A stretch of 64,000 nucleotides of DNA from an uncultured Propionibacterium sp. (GCA_938036835.1 CALHWB010000005.1:60913-124912), one strand, 5' to 3'. Counted from the first letter of the stretch, positions 25,911-34,519 are shown. The notes: generated by a model not told the origin, from the sequence alone. Numbers and translations: made by a program.

Positions 25911-26899
25911 TTCTTCTCGATGAGCTTTGCGAGTTCCACCGCGCCCCGGACAGACAGCACATTGGGCGGGTCGGTCAGCGGGAACGGTAGTATCACCACA
26001 TGCTGGTTGGCTACTGCCTTGAGTTCTGGCGCGCCGTTCAGGGCCATTAGGGTGCGGTTGATCTCGTCGTGGGGCTCGTTGTCCACCAGCAGGACGATCC
26101 ACTCTGGGTTGCGTTTCAGCAGGTCCTCCATGGACACTTCGAAGACTCTGGTGGTTTCGTCATCGTAGGCGTTCTTGAGACCGTTGGCCTCGAAAATCGG
26201 CTGCACCATCGACGAGGCGCCGTAGGCGTAGACGGTGGTCGACCCAGGAGTGAGGTACAAGGCGGCGGCGGTGGCCTGGGTGCTGGCCGATGCGATGCTG
26301 GCTACCTGCTGGTGCAGGTCGTCCAGCACGGCGGGTACCCGATCGCCGACCCCGAAGATCGCCGCGATCTTCTCGACTTCCCGATCCACTAGGCTCCAGT
26401 CGGCATGCTCGACCTGATAGCTGGGGCAGTAGGCATCCGGGGAATACAGCGGTACCCCGGCAGCGGCCAACTGCTCGCGGTCGGCTCCCTTGTCATAGCC
26501 GATGACCAGATCGGGATCGACCGACAGCGCCGACTCGGTGGATACCAGTGCCCCACCGGTGCCGGTGTCGCCGGCCTCCAGGGTCGGAATCGAAGCGAGC
26601 TTGTCGGCGAGGCCCGGGACCAGCCGTTCCGTGCCACCGGTGTCGCCCGCTCTGGCGACGACCCGGTCGAGCAGGTCGAGTGCGTCCAGGATGGTTAGGT
26701 CGGTGCCCGACAGCAACAGAACCCGCTCCGGGGATTTATCGAAGTGCAAGGTCTCGGTGCAACTGGTGACCTCGGCCGGGAAGCCCGTTGCCGCTGTGCC
26801 CTGCGATGAGCCGCTCTGGGCCGCTCTATCGGCCGCCGATGTGCCGCAGGCGCTCAGCCCCAGCAGCAACGCGAGGGCGATGGCCACATGTCTTCTCAT
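25907..26899 (-). CDS. ABC-transporter substrate-binding lipoprotein, first copy
   Basis: A 330-residue lipoprotein (lipobox LGLSAC at residues 12-17) of the BtuF/FecB class: SPERVLLLSGTDLTILDAL, DLVIGYDKGADREQL and the C-terminal MEDLLKRNPEWIVLLV. It sits between the permease and ATPase genes, overlapping the latter by 4 bp. Its frame continues upstream without stops through the permease gene, but the start is fixed by the signal peptide at 26899. A diverged second copy lies at 23295-24275. Confidence 0.87.
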   Translation of the reverse strand: MRRHVAIALALLLGLSACGTSAADRAAQSGSSQGTAATGFPAEVTSCTETLHFDKSPERVLLLSGTDLTILDALDLLDRVVARAGDTGGTERLVPGLADKLASIPTLEAGDTGTGGALVSTESALSVDPDLVIGYDKGADREQLAAAGVPLYSPDAYCPSYQVEHADWSLVDREVEKIAAIFGVGDRVPAVLDDLHQQVASIASASTQATAAALYLTPGSTTVYAYGASSMVQPIFEANGLKNAYDDETTRVFEVSMEDLLKRNPEWIVLLVDNEPHDEINRTLMALNGAPELKAVANQHVVILPFPLTDPPNVLSVRGAVELAKLIEKK

Positions 26900-26949
26900 T
26901 ATCTGACTCCCTGTGTTCGATGGCGGAATTGGTAGTCGTGGGGCGGGCG

Positions 26950-27993
26950 CTAGAGGCCGCTCCGGGTGCGTCGTACCAGGATCACGAGGAATGGCGCCCC
27001 GATGAATCCGGTGATCACCCCGATGGGTAATTCGGCGGGGGCGAAGACGATCCGGGCCACGGTGTCGGTCCAGACGAGGAATAATGCGCCACTCAATGCA
27101 CAGGCCAAGACCAAGAACCGATGCGAGTGTCCGATGACCGAGCGCATCATGTGCGGGATAATCAGTCCTACGAAGCCGATACCGCCCGCGGTGGCGACGG
27201 CCAGCGCCACCGCCGCGGATACCGGTATGAGCAGCAGCAGCCTGGCGCGGGCAGGCTCGATACCCACCGATTGCGCGGTGCGGTCGCCGCTGGCTAGGGC
27301 GTCCAAGACCGGCCCCAGCACCGCCATGACGACCATAAGGACGATCGCGACGATGGTGATCAGACCGAGATCGGGCCATCTGACCCGGGCCAGCGAGCCC
27401 AGCGTCCAGAACATCACCGCCCGGGAGGCCTCCGGGCTGCCCGAGGAGAAGATGATCAGGTTGGTGATCGATTGGAAACCGAACCCCACCGCCAGGCCGG
27501 CCAGTATCAGGTGAAGTGGGCTGTGCGTGCGCCCGGCGATGGCGAGTACGGTAACGGTCGCGCCGAAGGCTCCGACGAATGCCAGCATGCCGACCCCGCC
27601 CGGCGATGACAGACCGAGGGTGATCATGGCGACGGCTGCTCCGGTGGACGCACCGGAGCTGACCCCCAGCACGTAGGGCTCGGCGAGCGGGTTTCGTACC
27701 AGTGCCTGCAAAACGACGCCGGACACACCCAGTACGGCTCCCACTGCGATACCGCCGACGATGCGCGGCAGCCGGGTCTGCCAGACGATGGCATCGGTGG
27801 TGCGATCCCAGGTGATGTCGATGTCTAGCCCGGGGATATGGCTGGCGATGACACCGAGCACGTCCTGGATGGGCACCGCGGCGGGCCCCACGGTGATCGT
27901 TGCGGCCGGGGTCAGCACGACAAGGACGAGCAATACGATGAGCCGGCGGATCTTGCGGGGCCCGGTGTTTCGACGTCGAAGGGCCTGTTCCAT
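26950..27993 (-). CDS. FecCD-family ABC permease
   Basis: The 347-residue permease has about 9-10 membrane segments and family landmarks: LPRIVGGIAVGAVLGVSGVV, NPLAEPYVLGVSSGAS, and GGIGFVGLIIPHMMR, the loop that contacts the ATPase. It would act as a homodimer, as in BtuC. The ATG at 27993 follows CAGGAGAAG. It is the first gene after the cobalamin riboswitch, so its translation is directly under the switch. Confidence 0.92.
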   Translation of the reverse strand: MEQALRRRNTGPRKIRRLIVLLVLVVLTPAATITVGPAAVPIQDVLGVIASHIPGLDIDITWDRTTDAIVWQTRLPRIVGGIAVGAVLGVSGVVLQALVRNPLAEPYVLGVSSGASTGAAVAMITLGLSSPGGVGMLAFVGAFGATVTVLAIAGRTHSPLHLILAGLAVGFGFQSITNLIIFSSGSPEASRAVMFWTLGSLARVRWPDLGLITIVAIVLMVVMAVLGPVLDALASGDRTAQSVGIEPARARLLLLIPVSAAVALAVATAGGIGFVGLIIPHMMRSVIGHSHRFLVLACALSGALFLVWTDTVARIVFAPAELPIGVITGFIGAPFLVILVRRTRSGL

Positions 27994-28021
27994 GTGGCTT
28001 CTCCTGGTTGCTGCCGTGGCG

Positions 28022-28045
28022 CGCGGCCTGCCTGGTTCGGCCGCG
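28022..28045 (-). promoter_or_regulatory. Probable expression-platform hairpin of the riboswitch
   Basis: Just 3' of the aptamer, CGCGGCC and GGCCGCG form a perfect 7-bp stem, about 15 nt before the permease ribosome-binding site. There is no T-run, so control of translation start or Rho-dependent ending is more likely than intrinsic termination. Confidence 0.45.
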
Positions 28046-28165
28046 AGCCGGTGTTCGGGCTCGGCACATCCCCATCCTCGGCGATGCCACCTGACCGTTG
28101 CGCGACAGCTCCGGATTCCCACCGGTATTCCCCGTTTCGGGCCAACGGCACCCTAACACGTGTCA
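28030..28165 (-). promoter_or_regulatory. Cobalamin riboswitch
   Basis: Read on the minus strand, the leader has the ordered conserved blocks of the class I cobalamin aptamer: GGTGCC, then GAATACCGGTGGGAATCCGG, then AGCTGTCGCGCAACGGT (the variant of CCCGC-ACTGT), and finally GAGCCCGAACACCGGC near the 3' end. The sequence and order fit the B12-box consensus well. It lies 37-172 nt before the permease start, so B12 should repress this import operon. Confidence 0.85.
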
Positions 28166-28525
28166 AGCTGGGCGCGCGAGGGTCCCCCGGTGTGCGCTCG
28201 GGCAGGCCGTCCCCGGCAGGGGAGTAATGAGAAGGATATGCCTGTTTGGCGGCCGCGAAATCTTCCTTATCCATCTCATGGGAAACGAGCCATCCCTGGC
28301 GAGGGTGCGGAAAGCAAGGGCCCCAGGGTCCCCCTACATGACCGGTGTGAGCCGCCGAGCGGAGCCGCGTCGAGGCCGACCGCGGCGCGTATCCTGTCTG
28401 CCATCGGCATGCTCCGCCCCGACGGCGACCAAATACGGTACAAAACGCGATATTCCAATCCCAAGGCGCTACGCTGCCAACACATGGATCTCCAGACAAT
28501 GGCGTAGTCCGAAGGAGATGATCGG

Positions 28526-29863
28526 ATGGTCACGACGCAGTACCCCGAACCCGCGAATTCGCCTGCCCCCTTGGTCAGCCGACAGATGCGGGTGCCGTTC
28601 ATCCTGATGCTGCTGTGCTTCGCGGCATGGGGCACCGCAGCGAACCTGACCGATGTCCTGGTCGGGGTGTTCCGCAGTATCTTCCAGATGTCTAACTTTC
28701 AGTCTTCGTTGGTGCAATTCGCCTATTACGGGGCCTATTTCCTGCTGGCCGTGCCGGCTGCCTTCATCAACAACAAGTTCGGGTACAAGGCAGGCATGCT
28801 GATTGGGCTGGGCATGGCCGCCATCGGCGGCTTCCTATACCTGCCCGCCAGCCGGATGCTCGTCTACGAGATGTTTTTGTTCGCGTTGTTCGTGCTGGCC
28901 GCGGGACTTTCTATTTTGGAGACCTCGGCCAATCCGTTCGTGCTGGCAATGGGCGATGAGTCAACCGCCACCCGCCGGCTCAACCTGGCGCAGGCGTTCA
29001 ACCCGATCGGAGCCAACCTCGGGGTGCTCATGGGTGCGGTGCTGATCCTGCCCGGTCTCACACCCGAATCCGCCAAGGCGATCATGACCAGCGAGCAGCT
29101 ATTGGCCAGTCAAGAGGCCGATCTGGCCCTGGTACTGCGTCCTTATCTGCTTATCGCTGCCGCCCTCGTGGTGATCTGGATCCTCATTGCCATCCAGAAG
29201 GTGCAACTGCCCGTGCAGGAGGGATCGGAGCCAGTCGATGCCGGCGGCGGAACCTTCGGCCGCCTGTGGCGTAACAGGCGGTACCGTTTCGGCGTCGTCG
29301 CCCAGTTCTTCAATGTTGCCGGTCAGACCTGCACCTGGACGTTCACCATCATCTACGCCCAGGACGTGGTGGGTATCTCCGCGGAACATTCTGGTTGGTG
29401 GCTGCAAGCGTCCCTGCTCATCTTCTTGGTGTCCAGATTCGTCATGGTCTACCTGCTGGGGATCTTCCATCCCGCCCGGCTGCTGCTCATCATGGCCGCC
29501 TTCGGCGTGGCCTGCTGCCTCACCTCGATCTTCGTGCTCAACATCGTCGGTCTCATAGCGGTCATCTCTATCTCGGCCGCATTGTCGCTGATGTTCCCCA
29601 CCATCTACGGCATAGCGCTCAAGGGCCTCAGGCAGGACGCGAAGTTTGGCGCGGCCGGTCTGGTGATGGCGATCCTCGGCGGCGCCCTGATGCCTATGGC
29701 GCACGCCGCGGTGATGGATGCATTCGGTTCCTCGTGGGGCTACATCGTTCCGGCCTGCTGCCTGACGATCGTGGCCCTCTACGCCGCCTACGACCTGCGG
29801 TCGGATGTGCCGCTTCGGCGTGTGCCGGCGCCCACAACCAAAGGAGGTGTTGTCGATGCCTGA
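28526..29863 (+). CDS. fucP: FucP-type sugar:H+ symporter
   Basis: A 445-residue MFS permease of the FucP/GluP group: MRVPFILMLLCFAAWGTAANLTD at TM1, FAYYGAYFLLAVPAAFINNKFGYKAG (TM2 and motif A), ETSANPFV in TM4 and FNPIGANLG in TM5. These are hallmark positions of L-fucose permease relatives. The exact sugar is uncertain: fucose, galactose/glucose or a hexuronate-related sugar. It overlaps the next gene by 8 bp and so is co-translated with a sugar-binding protein. Confidence 0.87.
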   Translation: MVTTQYPEPANSPAPLVSRQMRVPFILMLLCFAAWGTAANLTDVLVGVFRSIFQMSNFQSSLVQFAYYGAYFLLAVPAAFINNKFGYKAGMLIGLGMAAIGGFLYLPASRMLVYEMFLFALFVLAAGLSILETSANPFVLAMGDESTATRRLNLAQAFNPIGANLGVLMGAVLILPGLTPESAKAIMTSEQLLASQEADLALVLRPYLLIAAALVVIWILIAIQKVQLPVQEGSEPVDAGGGTFGRLWRNRRYRFGVVAQFFNVAGQTCTWTFTIIYAQDVVGISAEHSGWWLQASLLIFLVSRFVMVYLLGIFHPARLLLIMAAFGVACCLTSIFVLNIVGLIAVISISAALSLMFPTIYGIALKGLRQDAKFGAAGLVMAILGGALMPMAHAAVMDAFGSSWGYIVPACCLTIVALYAAYDLRSDVPLRRVPAPTTKGGVVDA

Positions 29864-30869
29864 TCGAAGGCCGCGTCACCGGCGAACCAGCCGGGTCTGG
29901 ATACTGCTCATCGCGTTGCTGATTCCGTTCGTCCTGGCCGAGTGCGGTCCCGGCGAGAAACAGGTGACCATCGGGTTGATCACCAAGCAAGAAACCAATC
30001 CCTACTGGGTCACGCTGCGCGAGGTTGCCCAACGGACCGCCGACCGCAACAAAATCACCCTGGTGACCGCGCATGGCACCAGCGACGTCGATGTCGATTC
30101 CCAGCGAACCGCCCTGCGGCAGATGATCGCCGATAGGGTGGACGGTATTCTCATCGCTCCCAACGATTCGAGTGCCCTGGTACCCGACATCAGGGCAGCG
30201 CGGGATGCCGGGATTATCGTCATCGCGGTGGACACACCGGTAAGCCCGCTGGATGCCGTGGACGCCTACTACGCCACCGATAACACTCACGCCGGCGAGT
30301 TGGTTGGGGCCTATGCCGCCGCGAAGGCGACCGAACTCGGCCTTGACCCGCAGATCGCCATGCTCAATCTGGCCCCCGGGATCGCTTCCGGTGCGGACCG
30401 GCGTGCGGGTTTCCTGACGGGCTTCGGCATCACGGCCGATGCGGCGTCCCTGGTCGCGAGCGTCGATACCTTAGGTGACCGGCAGCGAGGCCACGACGAG
30501 ATGACCAGGTTGCTCGCGGAGCACCCGGGTATCAATGTCGTCTATGCCGTCAACGAACCGGTCATTCTGGGTGCGCTGGCGGCCATCGCCGAAGCAGGCA
30601 AGGACACCTCGCAGATGGTGATCGTCAGCGTTGACGGAGGATGCGCCGCCATGCGTGAGGCGGTGCGTCCCGGGCAAATCGATGCAACCGCTCTGCAATT
30701 CCCGCAAAACATGGCTCGGCAGGGAGTACTGACGATCGCCGATGCTGTGCGCGGCGGCGAGCGGCCCAGCGGCTACCTGGATACCGGCACCCAACTGGTT
30801 TCGGGCAGCCCGGTCGCCGGCATCGAAAGCCGGGGAATCGAATACGGCATCCGCAACTGCTGGGGCTGA
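29856..30869 (+). CDS. Orphan periplasmic-type sugar-binding protein (RbsB/FrcB class)
   Basis: A 337-residue protein with a membrane-export signal (ILLIALLIPFVLAEC, whose AEC end could act as a lipobox) and the type I periplasmic-binding fold: VTIGLITKQETNPYWV, DGILIAPNDSSAL, VIAVDTPV, and NVVYAVNEPVILGA. AAGGAGGTG lies just before ATG 29856. No ABC permease or ATPase is next to it; its partner in the operon is an MFS permease. It may hand sugar to a distant ABC system, act as a sensor, or assist the symporter. Confidence 0.8.
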   Translation: MPDRRPRHRRTSRVWILLIALLIPFVLAECGPGEKQVTIGLITKQETNPYWVTLREVAQRTADRNKITLVTAHGTSDVDVDSQRTALRQMIADRVDGILIAPNDSSALVPDIRAARDAGIIVIAVDTPVSPLDAVDAYYATDNTHAGELVGAYAAAKATELGLDPQIAMLNLAPGIASGADRRAGFLTGFGITADAASLVASVDTLGDRQRGHDEMTRLLAEHPGINVVYAVNEPVILGALAAIAEAGKDTSQMVIVSVDGGCAAMREAVRPGQIDATALQFPQNMARQGVLTIADAVRGGERPSGYLDTGTQLVSGSPVAGIESRGIEYGIRNCWG

Positions 30870-30914
30870 TCCCGGGGCCACGGGAGGGTGAAATGGCCTA
30901 AGTATCGGTGATAC

Positions 30915-30950
30915 GGCTGGTGGCTGCCGGCCAGCCGGACGCCACCAGCC
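30915..30950. terminator. Bidirectional hairpin between convergent genes
   Basis: A perfect 10-bp stem (GGCTGGTGGC at 30915-30924, complement at 30941-30950, 16-nt loop) lies 45 bp after the binding-protein gene and 9 bp from the stop of the convergent UxaE-like gene. Confidence 0.65.
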
Positions 30951-30959
30951 TCGGCCGAT

Positions 30960-32204
30960 TCAGGAGGCAAACAGTGGCTTGAGATGCCGCTCGTACAGAT
31001 TCTCGGTCACATTGCGTTCGATGTCGGCCCGGCAGGCATCGAGTTGGGCGAGGTATTCTTCTCCCAACTCGGCCGCCACCTTGTAACCGACGTGCAACAA
31101 CTGGCGCACGTTCAGGTCGTACTCGGGATTCGACCGGTTGTGTCGCAATGCTGAAGCAAACCGCCGACTGGTCCAGCCATCGACCTCGTCCGGGCTGGGC
31201 AGCGCATCCCGGTCGATGTCGATCACATCGGTGTAAGGCGCGGTCAACTCCTCGAAGCGGGCATGGGCGCCGCGGTAAACCTGCTTTGCGATGCTCAGCC
31301 CGGGCCCGTCGGCCTCGGCCAGACCAATGAGCTCCTCAAGCCAGGTGGTGCCGGCGGTCTTCAGGTGTAGGCCGGCGTCCAATTCGCGCACGATGCGACC
31401 GATGCCCGGGTAGAGCGAGAACTTGTCGCTGCCGGTGTGCACCGACAATTTCAGATTTTCATGCAGTCCGAACTGGGTGGTAGCGAGCTTAACCACCGCC
31501 ACATCGGCGCGAAATTCCGTTAGGAACGCGCCGACATCGCCGACATAGTCGATACCCTTGTTGAAGCGACCCTGGAATTTCACCGCCACGGTATCGATCG
31601 GTATGCCAGCCTGGGCGATCGCGAACAGGATGGCATAGAGTTCGGCGGGGCTCTGGGTCTGGGGGGACTCGTCCATCGAGACCTCTATGTGGCCGATGGT
31701 GGCGTTGTTGTCAACCAGATGGTCGTAGATCCGCCGGGCCTCTTCGACTCCGAAGAGGTAGCGCTCGGCGACGGTTTGCAGCACCTGCTCGGTGATCTTG
31801 ATCGGTTTGGTGCCTACCGGTTCGATCATGCCAAGCAACTGCCGGGCGCTGGCCAGAAAGGCTGCGGTCTGCTCTGTCCCGGTAGGTTTGCCGATGCAGT
31901 CGGTCACATCTATGGTCCAGAAGTCGCAGCAGCCAATGAACCAGTCGAGGTTCGACAATCCGATATGATCGGCATCCACGAAATACTGTCCGTGCCAGCC
32001 GGTGGCGGCAATCGCTTCGTCGGCCGCCTTGCGTTGATCGGCCGGTTCGGTGTGAATCGTGATGTGTTCCCGATTGGACTTGTTCCACACGATATCGACG
32101 TCTACACCGTAGGTTTGCTTGAGCTTCTCGAAGGCCATGACCTGGGCGACACCTTCTTTGCCGAATCGGTCCCCAGTGCCAACCGAGTACCTGCCGATGC
32201 TCAT
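30960..32204 (-). CDS. uxaE: UxaE-type tagaturonate epimerase family protein
   Basis: A 414-residue protein matching the UxaE family: VSMDESPQTQSPAELYA, VKFQGRFNKGIDYVGD, LSVHTGSDKFSLYPGIG and HLKTAGTTWLEELIG. These Asp, Glu and His runs are the likely metal and substrate sites. In Thermotoga, UxaE interconverts D-tagaturonate and D-fructuronate in hexuronate use. The start at 32204 follows a GAGGAG. No other uronate genes are adjacent, but fucP and the sugar-binding gene converge on it and dgoK-dgoA lie 25 kb away. The true substrate may be another 3-keto sugar acid. Confidence 0.8.
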   Translation of the reverse strand: MSIGRYSVGTGDRFGKEGVAQVMAFEKLKQTYGVDVDIVWNKSNREHITIHTEPADQRKAADEAIAATGWHGQYFVDADHIGLSNLDWFIGCCDFWTIDVTDCIGKPTGTEQTAAFLASARQLLGMIEPVGTKPIKITEQVLQTVAERYLFGVEEARRIYDHLVDNNATIGHIEVSMDESPQTQSPAELYAILFAIAQAGIPIDTVAVKFQGRFNKGIDYVGDVGAFLTEFRADVAVVKLATTQFGLHENLKLSVHTGSDKFSLYPGIGRIVRELDAGLHLKTAGTTWLEELIGLAEADGPGLSIAKQVYRGAHARFEELTAPYTDVIDIDRDALPSPDEVDGWTSRRFASALRHNRSNPEYDLNVRQLLHVGYKVAAELGEEYLAQLDACRADIERNVTENLYERHLKPLFAS

Positions 32205-32340
32205 CTGTGCTCCTCATGAGGTTGTGGGTGTCCTCTCAGGATAGGCCTGATATGTCAGTTCAGGCAGTTCGACCCAGCCGGTGGCAACAGATTGGCAGCC
32301 CCGTTTGACGGAAACCCAGCGCCCCTGCTGGCAGGATGGC

Positions 32341-33324
32341 ATGGTGAGTGCAGCCTCGGTGTTCGGAACGACTTTGCTGATCCAGGGTGCCGAGGCGCTG
32401 CTCGCCGAACGGGCGGTGGCCAAGCAGTTGCGCAGGGCACGTGCTGAACAACCCGGGGCCGAGTTCACCGAGGTTTCCGCCCCGGAACTTGCCGATGGCC
32501 GGTTCGTCGAACTAACAGGTGGCAGTTTGTTCGCCTCCCACAGCATCGTGCTGGTCACCGATCTGGCCAACCTCCCGGAGGAGGCTTTGCCATTGGTTAA
32601 GCAGACCGCGCTCAACCCACACCCCGAACTATGCTTGGTACTGGTACATGGTGGGGGTGTCAAAGGCAGGGGACTGCTCGATGCACTGAAGAAGGCCAAG
32701 ATACCGGTCATCTCGGCCGAGCCGGTGAAATCTTGGGAGCTACCCAAGTTCGTCGCTGCCGAGGCGCGCAGTCTGAAGATGACCATGGACGCCGGTGCCG
32801 GCGAAGCCCTGGTGGACGCGGTGGGTTCCGATCTGCGCAGCCTTACCGCTGCATTGCGACAGCTGGCTGCCGATCACGAGGGGCAGACGGTGACCGCAGA
32901 GATAGCGCGACGTTACTTTTCGGGGCGGGCCGAGGTGACCAGTTTCGCGGTGGTGGCCGATGTCCTGGCCGGTCGCGCGGGCCGGGCGCTGGAAAGGTTG
33001 CGGTGGGCGCTGGGCACCGGTACCGCACCGCCGCTCATCACCGGCAGTTTGGCCGGTTCGCTGCGTGGTTTAGGAAAATACCTGGAACTACGCCGGGCCG
33101 GGCTGCCGGATAGTGAGCTTGCCAGGCAGGTCGGTGTGCCTCCCTGGAAGCTGAGGGAACTGGGGCAGCAGGCTCGGGGGTGGAACTCTGCGGGGGTGTC
33201 TGCGGCCATCCGTTCGGTGGCCCGGGCCGATCAGAAGGTCAAGGGGGCCGTCGTCGATCCGGCTTTCGCTCTCGAACAGTTGCTGCTCGATATCCTGGCT
33301 GCCCGTAGACTGACCACTTCTTGA
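32341..33324 (+). CDS. holA: DNA polymerase III delta subunit
   Basis: A 327-residue clamp-loader subunit. The N-terminal AAA+-like part has LLIQGAEALLAERAV, the usual HolA start, and the C-terminal domain has RGLGKYLELRR and VPPWKLRELGQQARGW. Delta opens the beta clamp during loading. It follows comEC in many Actinobacteria; here about 9.5 kb separate them. ATG 32341 gives normal length. The next gene is a separate cupin. Confidence 0.92.
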   Translation: MVSAASVFGTTLLIQGAEALLAERAVAKQLRRARAEQPGAEFTEVSAPELADGRFVELTGGSLFASHSIVLVTDLANLPEEALPLVKQTALNPHPELCLVLVHGGGVKGRGLLDALKKAKIPVISAEPVKSWELPKFVAAEARSLKMTMDAGAGEALVDAVGSDLRSLTAALRQLAADHEGQTVTAEIARRYFSGRAEVTSFAVVADVLAGRAGRALERLRWALGTGTAPPLITGSLAGSLRGLGKYLELRRAGLPDSELARQVGVPPWKLRELGQQARGWNSAGVSAAIRSVARADQKVKGAVVDPAFALEQLLLDILAARRLTTS

Positions 33325-33466
33325 GGCCAGCGGTTGCCTCGGTCACCGCGGCGACCACCCGGCCGGCCCCGAAAATCGTTTGTTGCGGAGTGCGTGTTGT
33401 ATCGGGGTTGCCGCCTAGGATGACTGCGATCCTTATGAAACCGGTTCATCAGCTAAGGAGGACGCC

Positions 33467-33928
33467 ATGGCCGTTACCGACATTGGGCCTAAGCCCACAG
33501 TGTTCGATATCGAAGAGGAGACCACCGCCAACCAGGATTTCCGTAGGGTCGCCTGGAGCGGCAAGTATCTTCAGGTCACGTTGATGACGATCCCGGTTGG
33601 CGAGGAGATCGGTCTGGAGTTGCACGCCGATACGGACCAGTTCCTCCGTGTCGAGGCTGGTCAGGGTCGCGTCGAGATGGGAGATGCCGAAGACCGCCTC
33701 GACTTCGTTCGTGAAGTAGGGGACGATTTTGTGATCCTGGTGCCCGCGGGTAAGTGGCATAACGTGACCAATACCGGCACCGAGCCACTCCAACTGTATT
33801 CGATCTACGCGCCCGCCCATCACAAGCCCGGCAAGGTGCACCGGACTCGCGAAATTGCCGAGTTGGACGAGGACGACGCGCCGGCGGACTGGTCGATTCA
33901 GCCGCCGTGGTCGGAAGACGCCCACTGA
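33467..33928 (+). CDS. Small cupin-domain protein
   Basis: The 153-residue protein has one cupin barrel: motif 1 with ELHADTDQFLRVEAGQGRVEMG and motif 2 with VPAGKWHNVTNTG. The His and Glu positions fit a metal site of the mannose-6-phosphate-isomerase-like cupins. Conservation of the type is broad but function is not assigned. TAAGGAGG lies just upstream. It ends at a strong hairpin shared with rpsT. Confidence 0.8.
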   Translation: MAVTDIGPKPTVFDIEEETTANQDFRRVAWSGKYLQVTLMTIPVGEEIGLELHADTDQFLRVEAGQGRVEMGDAEDRLDFVREVGDDFVILVPAGKWHNVTNTGTEPLQLYSIYAPAHHKPGKVHRTREIAELDEDDAPADWSIQPPWSEDAH

Positions 33929-33958
33929 GCAGATAGCGGCGTATAAACACGCGTGAAA

Positions 33959-33990
33959 GACGCCCCGACCACCCAGCGGATCGGGGCGTC
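33959..33990. terminator. Bidirectional terminator between cupin gene and rpsT
   Basis: A 10-bp perfect stem (GACGCCCCGA at 33959-33968, complement at 33981-33990, 12-nt loop) followed by T-containing sequence sits between two convergent stops. Confidence 0.75.
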
Positions 33991-34025
33991 TGCTGTCGTT
34001 CAGTGGATCAGACCGGGCCGCGTGA

Positions 34026-34286
34026 TCAAAGCGCGGCGGCCACGATCGAAATGGCCGACTTGCGGTTGGCTGCTTGGTTGGGGTGGATGATGCCCTTAGA
34101 GGCGGCCTTGTCCAGCGCTCGGCTGGCGACCCTCGCGTACCGTTGGGCTTTCTCGGCATCGCCGGCGGCAGCCGCTTCCCGGAACTTGCGGACATGGGTG
34201 CGCAGCGCCGACTTGACCGCCTTGTTGCGGGCGGTGGCCTTAGCATTGGTCAGGATGCGCTTCTTTTGCGACTTGATGTTCGCCAC
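34026..34286 (-). CDS. rpsT: Small ribosomal subunit protein bS20
   Basis: An 86-residue basic protein with the bS20 pattern: VANIKSQKKRILTN at the start, NKAVKSALRTHVRKF, and a C-terminal GIIHPNQAANRKSAI. GTG 34286 was chosen because the family starts exactly there and AAGG lies upstream. It is transcribed opposite to holA, an arrangement common in this group. Confidence 0.96.
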   Translation of the reverse strand: MANIKSQKKRILTNAKATARNKAVKSALRTHVRKFREAAAAGDAEKAQRYARVASRALDKAASKGIIHPNQAANRKSAISIVAAAL

Positions 34287-34519
34287 GTTGACTGCCTTAC
34301 TTTCGATGGCTTCTGGGTAACGAGGGCCGCTGCACCGGCACCACTCGCGAGGGGCTATCTTACCACAGGCCTCTTGGGTGACCAAAGCGAACCGGGACCG
34401 TTCGGCGATCAGAGGCTACAGCTCGATGCTGCCCCAGCGCCTAACAGGTGTGCCGGCTCCGTAGAATGCCGGGTGAGTCCGCAACACGGCTGCATCCTTG
34501 GGGAAGGGAACGCATCGGC

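Larger units (their letters stand above)
27994..28525. other. Divergent region with riboswitch leader
   Basis: This 532-bp gap separates the cobalamin-regulated operon (minus) and the FucP-like gene (plus). The left third is the riboswitch leader (separate entry). An 11/12-matching inverted repeat with arms 28227-28238 and 28268-28279 sits near the centre. The right third is AT-richer and should hold the fucP promoter. No gene is supported. Confidence 0.6.

Noticed and set aside
25907..28159. A single 750-codon minus-strand frame spanning binding-protein and permease genes
   Set aside because: Only the last 330 codons are protein-like and begin with a lipoprotein signal; the rest is an out-of-frame translation of the permease gene.
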